6,457 nt of DNA from Euryarchaeota archaeon UBA538 (GTDB taxonomy: Archaea > Thermoplasmatota > Poseidoniia > Poseidoniales > Thalassarchaeaceae), in assembly GCA_002499325.1 (NCBI GenBank), contig DALC01000117.1, positions 713-7,169 of the forward strand, in the 5' to 3' direction. Shown here in pieces: positions 1-6,457 of this stretch. Numbering within the stretch: position 1 is the stretch's first letter; every line of letters begins with the position of its first letter. The notes under the pieces were generated by a model, which was not told the origin of the DNA, searched no databases, and saw only the letters and a list, made by a program, of their open reading frames with translations. Made by a program: the position numbers and the translations under genes.

Positions 1-2430
1 AACGAGATATACGTATCTCCAAATAGCGAGGAGTATGGAGGGATTGATTGGAATGGAGATGGGGAAATTGGAAGGTTCTCTAACCAGTTCCTAGAGTTGC
101 ACAACCCCACTGATTCTGCAATAGACATAGGGGGATGGTGGATAGATGACTTGGAGAACGGGGGTTCACCAATGTGCAGTATAGCTTGGGGGACTGTAAT
201 TGAGCCTGGTGCCTATGTTGTGTTCTACAGGGCACAGACCAATATTGAGTTTGACTACTGGGAGGGAGATACGGTTACAATTAGCAATGACGAGGGTTTG
301 GAGATAGACTCTGTAAGCTATCCGTCCGAAGACTCTGACTTTGGGGTACCATATGGCTATGGGAGCGACGGAAGTTGGGCGAAGCTATCCGATTCCAGCC
401 CTACTCCAGGAGGAGCTAACGATCAAGAATGGGTCGGCGTTAACCATCTGATGGGGAACTGCTACCCTCCAGAGGACCATATCCATAGGGGGGAGTATAT
501 CCTGGAAGGTAGAGTAGTAACTATGGAATCCCAGACTGATGTTATCGATGATGGAAGGATACTCATACGAGACGGAGTCATCGAGGAGGTATGGAGTTCC
601 TCAGAGCCAACTCCAAGTTCAGCCGAAGGAGTAGTTTCAATACCTACTAGTGGCACAATTTATCCAGGTTTTATTGACCCTCATAACCATGCTCATTACA
701 ATATCATCCCACTATGGGACCATGGGACAGATGGCTGGCAGAACAGGTATCAATGGCAGGCTGATGACGCATATCGTGATGCCAAGGATGTGGGCTGCTC
801 TACATCTGATTCATCAACTATGAGATTCGCAGAACTGAGGGCTATTGCAGGTGGGAATACTGCTATTCAAGGGAGCTCAACCTCAAACAAGGATACTTTC
901 CAAACAATGCTAGCCAGAAATATCGAGTACTACAACTTCGGAAAGGACCAAATCCATACTAAGGTGACAGAGATTGAGTCCGACTATGAGGGCAATCACA
1001 TCAAGCAAGGCAACTCAAATGGCAATCTTGATGCATGGTTCATACATTTGGCAGAGGGCATCGATGAGTCGAGTAGATCGGAGTTTGATATCTTGGTCCA
1101 GAATGACTTGCTCGTAGAGGAGATAGTTATCATTCACGGAACAGGTCTAACTCAACCTGAGTTCTCTGCTCTGGGCGATGTAGGAGGTAGTCTCGCTTGG
1201 TCACCGACCTCAAATCTCCTACTATACGGGGAAACGACTGATATCTATACTGCAAAATCAGAGGGAGTGAACATCATGATTGGACCTGACTGGAGCCCGT
1301 CAGGATCTAAGAGTTCTATGCACGAACTGAAGATTGCCGATTGGTGGGACAGGAATGTTCTCGGAGATATTTTCTCCGATTACGAATTGGTTCAGACAAT
1401 TACTACCAATGTAGTTGATGCTATTGGATGGTCAGATCACACTGGTAGAATCCAAAGTGGCCTTGCGGCAGACTTAGTTGTCTTGGATACATTTGAAGCC
1501 GACCCATACAGGAATGTGATTAAAGCGATCGACCCCGATGTTAGATTGGTAGTCGTGGGAGGCCTGCCAGTGTTCGGCGATGTGGACATCATGCAGGCAT
1601 TGGATGATGAAGTCGAGATAATACAGGGGGACGGATTCAGAAAGGCTGTTGATATTACCTATGATGGGGTTCCAGAGGCCCAGCAGACCTTCTCAGAAAT
1701 GATGGAATATCTTAGCGGGTGTAACGAGGGAAAGGTTGTTCCGATTGAATATCTATTCACCATGGGCGATGACCGTTATTTCGATGTCCTGAATAGGACT
1801 CCTTCATTCCAGAATGGAAGGAGCATAGATTTGTGGACAGAATTCTACGACGTTGAATTAGATGAAGACGGCCATAGGGTTGGAGGGACCGTCGGTGGAG
1901 CGGAACCGATTGCTACGAATATTTCGCAGGGAGGCGGAGATCCAATAGTGCCTCGTCCAGTACTTCCAGACTTCTTCAATAGCTTTGGACCAAGAGGGGG
2001 ATACATAGCCCATCCCACAACTCTGGAGGAAGGGGTCCACCTGGAGGAGTGCCTTTCGGAACATCCATCGCTAACAGATAGGGATGGCGAGCAGGTTCTC
2101 TGTGGTTCGATACTTATCGTTATGGATGAAACGGAAGAGTGCATAATTTCAGGGGAGTCATCATTCTGTATGCTAGACGTATCTGAAGCATTCACAGTAC
2201 CTGGAAGGATATGTACTGATGCTGGAGTCTATCCCGAGGAAGTTAGTTGCAGACACAACGTGGAGTATATACAGAATACTGATACTGACACGCCTTTGCT
2301 GGAGGAAGACCAGCGAACTAGTAATGGATTTTTCACTCCAAGTGTTGTGATAGGAATCATCCTTCTTCTGTCTTTTGTGGCCCTCTTGAGAAAGACTGCT
2401 TTCGGATCACTGATACGAGAAAAAGAATGA
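1..2430 (+). CDS. Exported, membrane-anchored lamin-tail-domain amidohydrolase (5' end outside window)
   Basis: Predicted surface metal-dependent hydrolase or deaminase; substrate unknown. The frame is open from base 1 and 809 residues are visible. A TTG at 97 is not the start, because conserved lamin-tail sequence (NEI at the first codon, then FLELHNPTD) precedes and spans it. Visible residues about 1-142 are the lamin-tail domain, including GGWWIDD, GAYVVFYR and SPTPGGAND. Residues about 165-527 form an amidohydrolase: DPHNH (H228, H230), HLAEG (H349, E352), IIHGTGL (H379) and GPDWSPSG (D430), then GLAADLVVLD. This HxH / HxxE / H / D set matches the ATZ/TRZ and cytosine-deaminase-like subtype that binds a single metal. 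Residues about 530-775 are unassigned, with six cysteines between 684 and 750. One hydrophobic helix (about 781-796) and the basic tail RKTAFGSLIREKE end the protein, predicting an extracellular catalytic domain. A signal peptide should lie upstream but is not visible. Convergent with cysS. Confidence 0.85.
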   Translation, partial: NEIYVSPNSEEYGGIDWNGDGEIGRFSNQFLELHNPTDSAIDIGGWWIDDLENGGSPMCSIAWGTVIEPGAYVVFYRAQTNIEFDYWEGDTVTISNDEGLEIDSVSYPSEDSDFGVPYGYGSDGSWAKLSDSSPTPGGANDQEWVGVNHLMGNCYPPEDHIHRGEYILEGRVVTMESQTDVIDDGRILIRDGVIEEVWSSSEPTPSSAEGVVSIPTSGTIYPGFIDPHNHAHYNIIPLWDHGTDGWQNRYQWQADDAYRDAKDVGCSTSDSSTMRFAELRAIAGGNTAIQGSSTSNKDTFQTMLARNIEYYNFGKDQIHTKVTEIESDYEGNHIKQGNSNGNLDAWFIHLAEGIDESSRSEFDILVQNDLLVEEIVIIHGTGLTQPEFSALGDVGGSLAWSPTSNLLLYGETTDIYTAKSEGVNIMIGPDWSPSGSKSSMHELKIADWWDRNVLGDIFSDYELVQTITTNVVDAIGWSDHTGRIQSGLAADLVVLDTFEADPYRNVIKAIDPDVRLVVVGGLPVFGDVDIMQALDDEVEIIQGDGFRKAVDITYDGVPEAQQTFSEMMEYLSGCNEGKVVPIEYLFTMGDDRYFDVLNRTPSFQNGRSIDLWTEFYDVELDEDGHRVGGTVGGAEPIATNISQGGGDPIVPRPVLPDFFNSFGPRGGYIAHPTTLEEGVHLEECLSEHPSLTDRDGEQVLCGSILIVMDETEECIISGESSFCMLDVSEAFTVPGRICTDAGVYPEEVSCRHNVEYIQNTDTDTPLLEEDQRTSNGFFTPSVVIGIILLLSFVALLRKTAFGSLIREKE
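2417..2430 (-). terminator. Possible oligo-T terminator for the cysS unit
   Basis: Beyond the cysS stop, the minus strand reads TCATTCTTTTTCTC, a pyrimidine tract with T5, inside the last codons of the convergent amidohydrolase gene. No hairpin precedes it. Archaeal termination often uses such tracts, but this one is short and is also explained by the Glu-Lys-Lys-Glu-like coding sequence on the other strand. Confidence 0.25.
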
Positions 2431-2445
2431 GATGGTACAATTATA

Positions 2446-3915
2446 CTAGCTTAATCTCCATTTTGTGCCTTCTGGGCCATCCTCAACTACTACTCCGATT
2501 TCAGTAAGCTCATCCCTTATCCTATCTGACTCTGACCAATTTTTTGAGGCCCTCGCAGATTCCCTCATCTCTAGTAATGATTCTACTTTTGCAGATATTT
2601 CGGACCTCCTAGAGATTTTATCCTCATGTAAAGAAATTGCTACACTTGGAGTTGGCAGAATTCCCAGAACTTCTCCCGCAAATTCCTCTAGCCACTGCAC
2701 ATAGGATGACATCAGATGAGGATCTTTCTCGCCTGAGTCAAGTAACGAAATAAGTGATTTCACTACAGATTGGACCTCTACCAGAGCAATACGGGTATTG
2801 AAGTCGTCATCCATACCGGACCTGATTCTACGAGTGGCCTCAACAAGATGTTCAATTCCTGAGTAGTCATTCCTGATTTCTTCGGAGTAGTATAGTGCTT
2901 CCGAATACGAGCTTAGCAACCTACCATGATGAGAGATTGAGTCATCAATCATTACGGAATTAAAATCTACAGGCTGTCTGTATGGAGCATTAATCAGAGC
3001 ATATCTGAGTACAAGAGGTTCGATTTTCCCTAATGCGTCACTGACTGTCCAGAAATTACCGACTGATTTACTCATCTTCTCTCCATCGATATTTATCATA
3101 CCATTATGTAGCCAATACTGGACTACTGGATCATGCCCCAGACAACACTCGGACTGGAAAATCTCTGCCTCGTGATGGGGGAATATTAGATCAGAACCCC
3201 CTCCATGGATATCGAATTTCTCCCCCAGGTGTTTGAGCGACATTGCTGAACATTCAATGTGCCATCCCGGCCTTCCATTTCCCCACGGACTCTCCCAATT
3301 GGGCTCTCCTTCCTTAGCTAATTTCCAAAGTGCGAAGTCCCTATGATCTCTCTTTCCCGAACCGGTATTATCGACCCTTCCCCCAGCTCCTTTCCTAACC
3401 ATGTCCAATGTCTGTCCGGTCAGCTGGCCATATTTTTCCGGAGCTGTGTCTATCTCGAAATAAACACCATCCTCAGCCTCATAGGCATGTTTCTTATCAA
3501 TCAAATCTTGAATCATCTGGACTATTTCTGGAATAGTCTCAGTAACTCTGGGATATGCATCAGCCCTTAACACATTGAGAGCATCCATTACCGTGAAATA
3601 ATCTTCTATATTCCTATTAGCTACTTCAAGAAAGTCAACCCCCTCCTTAAGAGAAACTGAGATTATCTTGTCATCGATATCTGTGAAGTTTGAGATGTAA
3701 TTGACTTTGAATCCACTCTTTCTGAGCCATCTAACAATTATATCGAATGCGATGGCCTGTCTAGCGTGCCCTATATGGCTGGGGGAATAGGGGGTTATGC
3801 CACAAGCATATATCCCTACTTGGCCCTCAACCAGAGGCTTGAAAACACGCTTTGAACGAGACCTCGTATCGTAAACCCTGAGCGTCATGGTACCATCTAG
3901 AGGGGTTGCCATCAT
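2446..3915 (-). CDS. cysS: Cysteinyl-tRNA synthetase
   Basis: Class I aminoacyl-tRNA synthetase that activates cysteine with ATP and charges tRNA-Cys in the cytoplasm. Counting from the ATG at 3915 (489 aa), it has the HIGH signature at 47-50 (in SHIGHAR), KMSKS at 280-284, and the zinc ligands expected from the E. coli enzyme: C38 (YACGIT), C222 (ECSAMS), H247 and E251 (FPHHEAE). The helical C-terminal domain and the family ending DRIRDEL...VVEDGPEGTKW are present, so the gene is complete. The start is uncertain. TTG at 3918, ATG at 3915 and ATG at 3912 lie in a row, and the TGATG overlap with the preceding gene's stop suggests translational coupling at 3915. ATG at 3888 (MTLRVYD) matches the usual family N-terminus best. 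No convincing Shine-Dalgarno settles it. Last gene of the minus-strand unit. Having cysS means cysteine can be charged directly; SepRS/SepCysS is not required. Confidence 0.97.
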   Translation of the reverse strand: MMATPLDGTMTLRVYDTRSRSKRVFKPLVEGQVGIYACGITPYSPSHIGHARQAIAFDIIVRWLRKSGFKVNYISNFTDIDDKIISVSLKEGVDFLEVANRNIEDYFTVMDALNVLRADAYPRVTETIPEIVQMIQDLIDKKHAYEAEDGVYFEIDTAPEKYGQLTGQTLDMVRKGAGGRVDNTGSGKRDHRDFALWKLAKEGEPNWESPWGNGRPGWHIECSAMSLKHLGEKFDIHGGGSDLIFPHHEAEIFQSECCLGHDPVVQYWLHNGMINIDGEKMSKSVGNFWTVSDALGKIEPLVLRYALINAPYRQPVDFNSVMIDDSISHHGRLLSSYSEALYYSEEIRNDYSGIEHLVEATRRIRSGMDDDFNTRIALVEVQSVVKSLISLLDSGEKDPHLMSSYVQWLEEFAGEVLGILPTPSVAISLHEDKISRRSEISAKVESLLEMRESARASKNWSESDRIRDELTEIGVVVEDGPEGTKWRLS

Positions 3916-4604
3916 CAACTTCTCGCAGCTTCTACGAGTGCGGAGAAGAGTAAGTCATGCCCATTACGCTCTGGATGCCATTGGACGCCTAAGCAGAATT
4001 TCTTGTCCCTTCTCTCGACGGCTTCAATCAGACCATCGTGCCCAGCTACTGCTGATATTGAGAGTGAACCTGGATCTGAAACCCCTTGGTGATGGGCAGA
4101 GTTGACAGAGAATGTCGTACCCATCAAACCGAAAAGTAAGGAGTCCTCTTTGGCGATTACGGAGTGTTCTGTTGAGGTCCCGTCATAGCCTCCATGGCCC
4201 TCATGACCGGGCGTATTATCCAGGTGCTGATGAAGAGACCCGCCATGAAATACACTGAGTATCTGCATTCCTCTGCAGACTCCAAGTAAGGGAAGATCTC
4301 TTTCCAATGCTTTGGATATTAGGCCAATCTCAGTCTCGTCTTGATTGGGGTAGAACTCTACTGTCATTGGCCCTGGTTCCTGACCATACTGCTCCGGAGA
4401 AATATCGGGGCCACCGGAGATAATGAGGCCATCAATGGACTCCATCAAGTCTGTCATATCCCCAGCTGGAGGGATTATCATCGGAATTCCTCCCGCTCTC
4501 TCTACGGCTGAGACATAAGCTGAAGGAAGAATAGCTGCGTGTCTACTCCAATTTCCATACACAGTATCTCGCATGAAGCAGGTTATCCCGATGACTGGTC
4601 GCAA
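3915..4604 (-). CDS. Peptidase C26 / gamma-glutamyl-GABA hydrolase-like class I amidotransferase
   Basis: Predicted cytoplasmic hydrolase of gamma-glutamyl amide bonds, in the family of PuuD (gamma-glutamyl-GABA hydrolase) and other C26 peptidases. The 229-aa product has the usual single-domain length. It begins RPVIGIT, the family's first strand, followed by GLIISGGPDISP (59-70), the nucleophile elbow GVCRGMQ with Cys110, NSAHHQGV (168-175), and QWHPE with His210 and Glu212. Together these complete the Cys-His-Glu triad. The start is TTG at 4604: it directly follows the previous gene's TGA, has AGGTG five bases upstream, and the next Met (residue 11) would remove the first strand. The end overlaps the possible cysS start. 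No glutamine-using synthase partner is adjacent, so a stand-alone hydrolase is likelier than a glutaminase subunit. The true substrate (putrescine pathway, folate polyglutamate, gamma-Glu peptides) cannot be read from sequence. Confidence 0.9.
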   Translation of the reverse strand: MRPVIGITCFMRDTVYGNWSRHAAILPSAYVSAVERAGGIPMIIPPAGDMTDLMESIDGLIISGGPDISPEQYGQEPGPMTVEFYPNQDETEIGLISKALERDLPLLGVCRGMQILSVFHGGSLHQHLDNTPGHEGHGGYDGTSTEHSVIAKEDSLLFGLMGTTFSVNSAHHQGVSDPGSLSISAVAGHDGLIEAVERRDKKFCLGVQWHPERNGHDLLFSALVEAARS

Positions 4605-5003
4605 TCAAACACCTGAGGATTCTCTTGCTTTTCGGGCATGCCTGAATGATTTGATTCCAGCGAACATGAAAATAGAGCCTGTTGTCAGGAGAGCTAATAG
4701 TGAGACAATAGTTAGGCTGGAGTCAGGAATTCCCTCATTTGCGACCATTCCAATTGGACTGATTACCATTAATAGTGCTAGAACCATTGATGCATGCATA
4801 AGGTGATGACGCGCATCGGGCATTCTCTCGGATAATATTCCTAAGAGCAGGAGGGGAGCGCCCATGAATGAAGGGATCAGTGCTGTAATTGAGGATTGGC
4901 CTGATATGATGTATGCCGCAATTCCAAAGATTGTGAGTATAAAGCCGAGTAGTTTAGCCAAATCAGGTACAGATCTACCGAAGAACAAGAACACATCATC
5001 CAT
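4605..5003 (-). CDS. Small four-helix integral membrane protein, unknown function
   Basis: I do not recognise a family. The 132-aa product has four predicted membrane helices: about 17-34 (KLLGFILTIFGIAAYIIS), 39-57 (ITALIPSFMGAPLLLLGIL), 68-87 (LMHASMVLALLMVISPIG) and 96-119 (LTIVSLLALLTTGSIFMFAG). A basic tail (RHARKAR) is probably cytoplasmic. The loop between helices 2 and 3 carries SERMPDARHH. No catalytic motif or clear cofactor-ligand pattern is visible. ATG at 5003 is effectively the only possible start, because an in-frame TAA lies 21 bases upstream and a later start would remove helix 1. No Shine-Dalgarno precedes it, so it may be read from a short or leaderless transcript. It is the first gene of the unit with the C26 hydrolase and cysS; its stop TGA abuts the next start. 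Co-expression does not by itself show a shared function. Confidence 0.8.
   Translation of the reverse strand: MDDVFLFFGRSVPDLAKLLGFILTIFGIAAYIISGQSSITALIPSFMGAPLLLLGILSERMPDARHHLMHASMVLALLMVISPIGMVANEGIPDSSLTIVSLLALLTTGSIFMFAGIKSFRHARKARESSGV
4610..4614 (-). promoter_or_regulatory. Ribosome binding site (AGGTG) for the C26 hydrolase gene
   Basis: The minus strand reads AGGTG, then five bases (TTTGA), then the TTG start. AGGTG is complementary to the pyrimidine-rich end of 16S rRNA. It lies within the last codons of the membrane-protein gene and supports the unusual TTG start and coupled translation. Confidence 0.6.
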
Positions 5004-5051
5004 GACTTGCGCTGGATAGCATTACTTATGACATTCTCTGTATGCGAGTTA

Positions 5052-5063
5052 GGATAAAAATCC
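5052..5063 (-). promoter_or_regulatory. T-rich palindrome between the Fe-S gene and the membrane-protein gene
   Basis: GGAT-AAAA-ATCC is a perfect 4-bp inverted repeat with a 4-base centre; the minus strand reads GGATTTTTATCC. It begins five bases beyond the Fe-S gene's stop codon. The T5 run could end that transcript, as oligo-T tracts do in archaea. Alternatively, TTTTTAT, about 51 bases before the membrane-protein ATG, could be a TATA-like box giving a leader of roughly 25-30 bases. Sequence alone does not choose between these. The rest of the 5004-5068 gap shows nothing clear. Confidence 0.3.
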
Positions 5064-5068
5064 ATCAA

Positions 5069-6457
5069 TCATACCAGGTCCGATATCGATGAGTCCCATA
5101 TTCTTGCCTTTCCAGTCCTGTTCTTTGACTTATCATGAATCTCTAGATCTCGTGCGACGATCTGCTCCCATAGTAGCTCTGCAACATCGAGAACTTCCAT
5201 ATCAGAGCCTACTGCATCCAAACCATCCTTGACCATGACCGAACAGAAGGGGCAACCGACCGCCACAGTGTCACATCCTGTCTCAGCGAGTTCTGCCGCC
5301 CTGATCTCGTTAACTCTCTTATCAGCATCTTCTTCCATCCACATCTGAGCACCGCCTGCACCACAACAGAATGAGTCCTTACCGTGCCTCTCTGGTTCGG
5401 CATCAACGCCCCCTATTACCGATCGAGGGGCATCCACGATATCCCCAATCCTTCCCAGGTAACAGGGATCATGGAATGTGATACTGCGCCCGTTCTTTTC
5501 TGCCTCTGGAAGTTTTCCTTCTTGCTGAAGCTTGGCGATTATCTCAGAATGATGGAATACCTCCAAGTCTTCTCCTCCAAAATCTCCGTATTCTTTCCCT
5601 AGCGTATGGAAACAATGAGGGCAGGATGCGACAATCCTTTTGACTCCAAGCTCTTGGAATGTAGACATATTTGTCTCGGCTAGCATCTGGAAAAGGTATT
5701 CGTTTCCTGCCCTTCTGGCAGGGTCTCCAGAGCATCCTTCTTGCATTCCCAAAATTCCCACGTCCAACCCAGCCTCCTTTAGTAGGGAGATGGTAGATCT
5801 AGCAACCTTCTGGTTTCTCTCGTCAAAACTAGCTGCACATCCTACGAAGTAAATGTACTCAGCTGGCTCCCCTATCTTAACTCCCAGATCAGCAGCCCAG
5901 TCAGCCCTCTCATGGGCTCCAAATCCGTAGGGATTGGATGCTGACTCTATGTTCCCCATTGCAGTATTAAGCACCTCTGGATATTCCATAGTTTCCATCA
6001 TTGCGTTCCTCCTTAGATCTGTTAGCTTTGGAACATGCTCGATGTATAAAGGACAGACGTCAACGCAAGCGTTGCATGTAGTGCATGCCCAAACCGCCTC
6101 CTCTGTAATCCTCTCGAGAATCGTTTCATCTGGTTGGCCTCCCGACAGGAGGATCGGGGCGTGGTCATTTGCGTAGTTCCTTACATCATGAATAACTTGC
6201 ATTGGGTTCAATCCCTTGCCTGAAGCATATGCAGGACAGACATCTTGGCACCTAGCACAAGATGTACATGACCAACCATCAATGAGTTGCCTCCAAGAGT
6301 ACTGATTGTATGTACTGACGCCAAATGAGTCAATGTCTAGGTCTTCCAGAGGCACTGCCTTACCGTCATCCCCAGTTGCTAATGGCCTCATCCTGGCTAT
6401 GGGACCAGCATCGTGGAAGAAGACATTTGGAACGGCCATGACTAAATGCATGTGCTT
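5069..6457 (-). CDS. Fe-S oxidoreductase, HdrD/GlpC/FadF-like, two 4Fe-4S and CCG domains (5' end outside window)
   Basis: Electron-transfer subunit or membrane oxidoreductase of the heterodisulfide-reductase-D-like superfamily. Numbering from the internal Met at 6451, two ferredoxin-type clusters are C62/C65/C68/C72 followed by Pro, and C123/C126/C129/C133 followed by Pro. Two cysteine-rich (CCG) repeats follow. The first has C205, C240 in EGCSGDPARRAGNE, and C277/C280. The second is canonical, CX31CCGX35CXXC, with C330, C362/C363 and C400/C403. The frame stays open to the right edge: Lys-His precede that Met, giving KHMHLV...PNVFF. In the long members of this family this is the junction after an N-terminal membrane (NarI-like) domain, so the real protein is probably longer, membrane-bound and quinone-linked. 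Candidate roles are ETF:quinone oxidoreductase in fatty-acid oxidation or a related dehydrogenase; the partner is not in view. C-terminal residues 438-460 are poorly conserved-looking. Confidence 0.88.
   Translation of the reverse strand, partial: KHMHLVMAVPNVFFHDAGPIARMRPLATGDDGKAVPLEDLDIDSFGVSTYNQYSWRQLIDGWSCTSCARCQDVCPAYASGKGLNPMQVIHDVRNYANDHAPILLSGGQPDETILERITEEAVWACTTCNACVDVCPLYIEHVPKLTDLRRNAMMETMEYPEVLNTAMGNIESASNPYGFGAHERADWAADLGVKIGEPAEYIYFVGCAASFDERNQKVARSTISLLKEAGLDVGILGMQEGCSGDPARRAGNEYLFQMLAETNMSTFQELGVKRIVASCPHCFHTLGKEYGDFGGEDLEVFHHSEIIAKLQQEGKLPEAEKNGRSITFHDPCYLGRIGDIVDAPRSVIGGVDAEPERHGKDSFCCGAGGAQMWMEEDADKRVNEIRAAELAETGCDTVAVGCPFCSVMVKDGLDAVGSDMEVLDVAELLWEQIVARDLEIHDKSKNRTGKARIWDSSISDLV

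Noticed and set aside
1845..2195. 116-aa minus-strand frame opposite the cysteine-rich region
   Set aside because: It lies inside a well-supported coding frame, has Ser/Pro-rich low-information composition and no recognisable motif.
2268..2292. Short ACTGATACTGACAC repeat before the membrane helix
   Set aside because: It encodes the Asp/Thr linker NTDTDTP and is too short to be a meaningful DNA repeat.
97..2430. TTG at 97 as the true start of the amidohydrolase gene
   Set aside because: The frame is open to base 1 and conserved lamin-tail sequence runs across position 97, so the start lies upstream of the window.
2446..3915. MshC-type cysteine ligase instead of CysRS, because of the CGITPY motif
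   Set aside because: E. coli CysRS also has CGIT, and this protein keeps the full C-terminal domain with the CysRS-type ending, which MshC lacks.
3343..4105. Plus-strand frames of 72-75 aa opposite cysS and the C26 gene
   Set aside because: They are antisense to genes with full catalytic motifs, with no ribosome binding site or family resemblance.
4877..5068. 63-aa minus-strand frame overlapping the start of the membrane-protein gene
   Set aside because: It overlaps the four-helix membrane protein in another frame, shows no domain, and its main part is shadow sequence of that gene.
5384..6176. Several 63-80-aa frames on both strands across the Fe-S gene
   Set aside because: All overlap a frame carrying 17 motif cysteines in family order; none has its own recognisable features.
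1..6457. CRISPR array, tRNA/rRNA, insertion sequence or novel defence system
   Set aside because: No regularly spaced repeats, no RNA-gene signature, no transposase or terminal repeats. Five genes account for nearly all bases and four have recognisable metabolic families.

Overview
The window looks like a marine archaeal chromosome fragment. My best guess is a Thermoplasmatota lineage such as Ca. Poseidoniia (Marine Group II). The clues are moderate GC, frequent AGA/AGG and ATA codons, tightly packed genes, an AGGTG Shine-Dalgarno in front of a TTG start, and a large exported protein with a lamin-tail domain and a C-terminal membrane anchor. This placement is inference; there is no rRNA or other decisive marker in the window, and a bacterial source is not excluded.

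Layout: the left 2.4 kb holds one plus-strand gene that is open at its 5' end. It encodes an exported, membrane-anchored amidohydrolase with an N-terminal lamin-tail domain, a subtype-III-like metal-dependent hydrolase or deaminase domain, a cysteine-rich unassigned region and a C-terminal transmembrane anchor. The other four genes are on the minus strand and converge on it with a 15-bp gap. In transcription order (right to left) they are: an Fe-S oxidoreductase of the HdrD/GlpC/FadF type, cut by the right edge; a small four-helix membrane protein; a class-I glutamine-amidotransferase-like hydrolase of the peptidase C26 / PuuD type; and cysteinyl-tRNA synthetase (cysS).

The last three are coupled. 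The membrane-protein stop codon directly abuts the TTG start of the C26 gene, and the C26 stop overlaps the possible cysS start in a TGATG. They are very probably one transcription unit. A 65-bp gap with a T-rich palindrome separates that unit from the Fe-S gene upstream.

Functionally this is mostly housekeeping (charging tRNA-Cys, breakdown of gamma-glutamyl compounds, electron transfer at the membrane) beside one surface ectoenzyme of unknown substrate. I see no CRISPR array, mobile element, RNA gene or defence-type system. No stretch of 300 bases lacks a gene. The most distinctive item is the lamin-tail/amidohydrolase surface protein with its uncharacterised cysteine-rich region.
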